A stretch of 64,000 nucleotides of DNA from Clarkia xantiana subsp. parviflora (lineage: Eukaryota; Streptophyta; Magnoliopsida; Myrtales; Onagraceae), in NCBI GenBank assembly GCA_036873135.1, contig JAPTYO010000007.1, positions 21,620,763-21,684,762 on the forward strand, given 5' to 3'. Positions 60,901-64,000 of the stretch are shown here, one piece after another; the stretch's first letter is position 1; each line of letters starts with the position of its first letter. The notes under the pieces are model-generated. The model did not search any database and was not told the DNA's origin. It saw nothing but the letters and a program-made list of their open reading frames with translations. The translations under genes were made by a program, and so were the position numbers.

Positions 60901-61686
60901 TTACCGAATCCGAGTGCAGATCTAATGTTAATGGACTCTTTTTTGCTGTATTATTATTGCAGCATTCAGAAAAATGTGCAGCCGAAGAGGCGTAGAATAC
61001 GTGCTGATGACAATACAGGTTCTTGCAAGGACAAGCCTGCTAAAAAGGTGCAGCCTAAGCGACGTAAAAAAATTGTGGAAGGCAACAATACAGATCTTGA
61101 GAAACTTAACGAGATTGATTCTTCAGTTCCAAGTCAATCTGGAGATGAATATTTGGAATCAGCAGGAACTAAGGCGATTCCCAACAGAAATGCTGCTCGC
61201 AGAAAACCCAAGGAGAATGCAGCTAACCCAAAGCAGGGTGGCTCCGTTGGTGCAAAATCTAGACAGAAAGATTCTGAACGAGATTCATGTGTTATTCTTG
61301 AGGAGGAGAGGTGTAATGAGAAAGATAGCAGTCCTGGTTGTTACTTGGAGAAAAACGACAAAAGCAATGATCCGAACGAGCCTAAAGAGAGAGCCGTTGC
61401 TTCAGAAGAACAACCCGAGGCAGGAGGAAGTAATAACGATGATTCTTCTTCTTCAGTCGGGTGTCAAGCGAAGAACAAAGGTGTCATTTCATTAGAAGAA
61501 GAAGAAGCTAAAAGGAAAGAAGGATGCAGTAAAGAAGTGGTAGATGATGTTGATGGTGACTGCACTCTTGCCTTGTTCATGGACAAGTTAAAGAAAGGAA
61601 GGCTACCTCTTCTCCAGTGTAAGAAACGTCAGTTACGCCAGATGAGGAGGAATTGTCAGAAATTGCCGTCCAAGCCCCCTTTTTGA
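54902..61686 (+). CDS. MYB4R1: SNAPC4-like MYB factor with 4.5 MYB repeats
   Basis: Ten exons: 54902-55253, 55689-56206, 57203-57402, 58277-58438, 59560-59874, 60000-60158, 60262-60411, 60499-60705, 60809-60859, 60963-61686. All GT-AG, phases agree, 945 aa. The N-terminus is acidic (EEEEVSSSDDDLFDDD). A half MYB repeat (NWNELASTHLAARSG, 390-420) is followed by four repeats at about 425-471, 478-523, 531-576 and 583-625. Regular tryptophans are seen in EWTKEEDSLL, RWTEDEDKRL and EWTAEEDAKL; the first repeat has PWTTVEDKHL. The C-terminal third is a basic and acidic low-complexity tail (QPKRRRIRADD). This 4.5-repeat layout is that of SNAPC4, the DNA-binding subunit that recognises the upstream element of snRNA gene promoters for Pol II and Pol III. 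Introns 2 and 3 carry transposons, yet splice sites are intact. Confidence 0.93.
56432..56913. mobile_element. hAT-type element in MYB4R1 intron 2
   Basis: 482 bp. Ends TAGGGGTGGCAATT and AATTGCCAGCTCTA, flanked by an exact 8-bp duplication CTTACCAT (56424-56431 and 56914-56921). The interior is full of CGTGTCGTGCTATCGTG-like words in both orientations. No transposase. It roughly doubles the intron. Confidence 0.92.
57573..58075. mobile_element. MULE copy 2, in MYB4R1 intron 3
   Basis: 503 bp, same long inverted ends as the copy at 18565 (GGGTTAATAACTAAAAAAC...). Flanks TTTCATTTA (57564-57572) and TCTCATTTA (58076-58084) are a 9-bp target duplication with one mismatch, so this copy is probably older. 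Its central block (GTCATCTTGCCGGGACCG) is the reverse complement of that in copy 1. Confidence 0.88.
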
Positions 61687-62259
61687 TTGTATATATATAT
61701 TCATTGCCATTTTCTTTCAGTTTGATTTGGTTACATTCAAGTACATTGGATGGTTAGTGAGTTGTTAACCCATCCCTCGTTCTGTCTTGTCTAGAGCCGC
61801 AATTTTGTAAAATTTATAAAGAGTGAAACTTGGAGGGAAATTTTGAGTGAAAGTAGGATTTTTTTTTTTTAATTTTTTATGTCAGTGTTACAAAAATAGT
61901 TAATCAGGTGGTTTGGTGAAGCCTCTCCTTTCTCAGTGCAGCTGTAAAATGTGTCAAGCCTCCTTACTGTGAAGACTAACTTCATCAGTTAGTTATACTT
62001 ATATGAGAGCTTTATTTTTATTTGTATACTTTTCTGTCCCAAACATTAATGATTTTATTCTAAACTAAAAACAAACGAAGTTTACGGAGGATTATTTTCT
62101 CTATTTATTATTACAAACAAATAAATAAGAGGATAAATTTTAAAAAATCCAGTTATCTTGCAATTTTTTTTTTGCCATCAATGTAATATTTGTTGGTGAG
62201 ACAAATCCTTAATTATCAACTAAATTAGTGGCCAAACAAAATTAAATTAATATTTGGGT
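61687..62259. other. MYB4R1 3' region
   Basis: Probable 3' UTR followed by AT-rich spacer; no gene seen. Confidence 0.5.
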
Positions 62260-62477
62260 CTTACTATCATGCTCCAAGAGCACTATATTTTTTATATTCT
62301 TTTTTGTATTTTCTATTATCCTAAAGGTGAACCCTAAAGTATGATGCAAATATTAGGTGTGGTTAAAAAAATTTCTATTTTTTCATACTTTTAAAGTGTT
62401 ACTTATGTTACAATTAAGTACATACTATTAATAAAAAAATTAAAAATATGGTGCTCTTCGAGCATGGTGGTAGAAAA
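62260..62477 (-). mobile_element. MITE, family A, copy 3
   Basis: About 218 bp in the opposite internal orientation to copies 1 and 2. Ends TTACTATCATGCTCCAAGAG and GCTCTTCGAGCATGGTGGTAG; the core CCTAAAGGTGAACCCTA is the complement of the shared block. Lies between MYB4R1 and PEX3. Confidence 0.75.
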
Positions 62478-62964
62478 AACCTTAGTATTTTTTTGTTTTA
62501 TATATTTATTAAATAAAAAAAGAGAGAGAACATATTAATTGCCAGCCCAAGATTAACATCTACGAAGTTTTAAGGCCCATAAGATGACCATTGATGAAAC
62601 AGCTTCTTGAAATTTGAGTTGCGTTTCACACAATTCAAACCATGAGGACATAATTAAAATTAAGCCTATCCACTCTTTGTATGATTCATGGCCAAAAAAG
62701 AAAAAACTCTTTGTTTGATTGCATCTTCCTTCACTCTGTAATCTGTACATTCAACTCCCAGGTTTTCAGATTCTTCGAGCTTTTTACCTTCCTGCTTGCC
62801 CAACTGAATTTAGATGTACATTAACTTCTGCAAGTTAATTCGCCATCTATTTCTCCTCTGGTTTTACTTCGATTCTGCTCATACTCTCCTAATCTCAACT
62901 ACTTACGTAAAAAGCTAATCCCCCCCTTCAGAATCTGTAGAGAAGCTTCGATAAAAGAGTACCG

Positions 62965-62976
62965 ATGGATCATTGA
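62965..62976 (+). promoter_or_regulatory. Upstream mini-ORF before PEX3
   Basis: ATG GAT CAT TGA, a three-codon frame ending 19 bases before the PEX3 start. If the transcript starts upstream of it, it could lower translation of the main frame. Confidence 0.4.
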
Positions 62977-62995
62977 GCTTCCTAGCCTGAAGAAG

Positions 62996-63977
62996 ATGAT
63001 ATCTTTGAGGTTGGTTTATGTTGAATTTGTGTTTCTGTTATCTGGGTCACTCTTCTTGTCGCTTTGGATTATGATTAGTTTCGGCTCTTTGTAGTGTTCT
63101 TCCACTTGTCGATTTCTCCATACAGATATGTTAGAAATTACTGTTATAACGCTTCTGCTACTTTTGATTATTTGGATCAATTTGCAATTTCTAGATTCAA
63201 GATTGTATCTTGATCTGATATATGTTCTAGTTTGATGACTAACTATTGTAAGCCCATGGTCTGGTTGTTATTTGATTTGGATTTTTGTTCTTAAAGGGGT
63301 TTTTGGAGAAGGAACCGTAGGAGGTTTTTGATCTCTGCTGGCGTTGTGGGCAGTGGATATGTGTTGTATAAACTTTATGATGCTCATAAGAAGAAGCTTG
63401 CTGATCTCGAGAGAGAACAGGCAAAGGATGAGTTCGTCAAGGCCCAGTTAAGAAGTTCACTTTCATCTGCTTTGGTTTTCGTTTCTGGGTTTACTATTTC
63501 GTAAACTTAGTTTCTGACAACATGTTGGTGTTGCCTAATGGTCTTTGTAGTATGAAAGCCAACTTTGAAAACATTCAAAAGATAGCTGGTTCGGCCACAT
63601 TGCGTCATGCAATGCACAATCTAAGCAGTTCTGTAGAAGAAGCTATGGACTTGTCGCAGTTGACTGAACGGTTAATGAAAGGAAAGGGTCAGCCGAACGC
63701 CTTAACCAATTCGGAGAAAATCGCATTGTGGGACCAACTAAAAGTGCTAAGTAAATACTTTTTTTTCCCTGATACTGTCAATTACGAGTTTGTGAAGTCT
63801 TGGGTTATGAATATGTTCTAGTATTTCATTTTGATGGACTGTAATCTTCTTTGTGCAGGTTTTACAAGAATGGTCTTGTCACTGTGGGCAATGACCGTGC
63901 TTAGCTTATACGTACAGGTTCTTGTCAACATCCTAGGACGACATCTCTATTTGGAAACTGCACTAGGATCATTACAT
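62996..63977 (+). CDS. PEX3: Peroxisomal biogenesis factor 3, 5' part (cut by window edge)
   Basis: Four exons are visible: 62996-63009, 63297-63446, 63551-63750, 63859-63977, all with GT-AG borders and agreeing phases, giving the first 161 residues. The N-terminus MISLRGFWRRNRRRFLISAG followed by a hydrophobic GVVGSGYVLYKLYDAHKKKL is the peroxisomal membrane-targeting and anchor segment of PEX3. Then come LADLEREQAKDEF, MKANFENIQKIAGSATL, SEKIALWDQLKVLSF and a second hydrophobic stretch (LWAMTVLSLYVQVLVNILG), all in the family order. PEX3 docks PEX19 with its membrane-protein cargo at the peroxisome. The remaining exons lie beyond 64000. Confidence 0.92.
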
Positions 63978-64000
63978 GTAATGATCACTTCTACTTCCTT

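Overview
The window is nuclear DNA of a flowering plant, most likely a eudicot. It has AT-rich intergenic DNA, short GT-AG introns, plant-type genes (a MYB4R1/SNAPC4 homologue, a defensin-like peptide) and a dense load of plant transposable elements. I see no rRNA, tRNA or CRISPR array. All gene models were spliced by hand from the sequence and keep an open frame across every junction; none was checked against transcripts.

Host genes, all on the + strand: a mitochondrial ribosomal mS41-like protein with the IGR motif (23.0-24.6 kb, 3 exons, 120 aa); a two-exon defensin-like secreted peptide (26.2-26.6 kb, 75 aa); actin-interacting protein 1 (AIP1, 28.3-31.6 kb, 6 exons, 608 aa); MYB4R1, the plant SNAPC4-like factor with 4.5 MYB repeats (54.9-61.7 kb, 10 exons, 945 aa); and the 5' part of PEX3, the peroxisomal membrane biogenesis factor (from 63.0 kb, running off the right edge). 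AIP1, MYB4R1 and PEX3 lie in the same order as I recall for Arabidopsis chromosome 3 (At3g18060, At3g18100, At3g18160), so this looks like a conserved gene block inflated by transposons. A possible 96-aa gene at 1.0-1.3 kb is unrecognised.

Transposon layout: 1-22.6 kb is repeat-rich and gene-poor. It holds MITEs, a 162-bp hAT element with exact 8-bp target duplication, a 3.4-kb CACTA element carrying captured exon-like pieces, a SINE-like unit, and a foldback element split by a Mutator-like (MULE) element with a perfect 9-bp target duplication. Between AIP1 and MYB4R1 (31.6-54.7 kb) lie a 5-kb LTR element without coding capacity but with a large hairpin-bearing tandem array (32447-37451), a 10.3-kb very young LTR element (40312-50587, target duplication ATCAT), and Helitron-like sequence around them. 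Introns 2 and 3 of MYB4R1 hold an hAT element and a second MULE copy.

The most unusual object is the 10.3-kb LTR element. It encodes gag and protease followed by a second, diverged gag-like module in the same frame. It has no reverse transcriptase or integrase, carries a spliced antisense gene of the Transposase_28 ('putative gypsy type transposon') kind, and has an array of CCTAGG-centred palindromes in its LTRs. Its gag is broken, yet its LTRs are almost identical, which implies recent mobilisation by a helper element.
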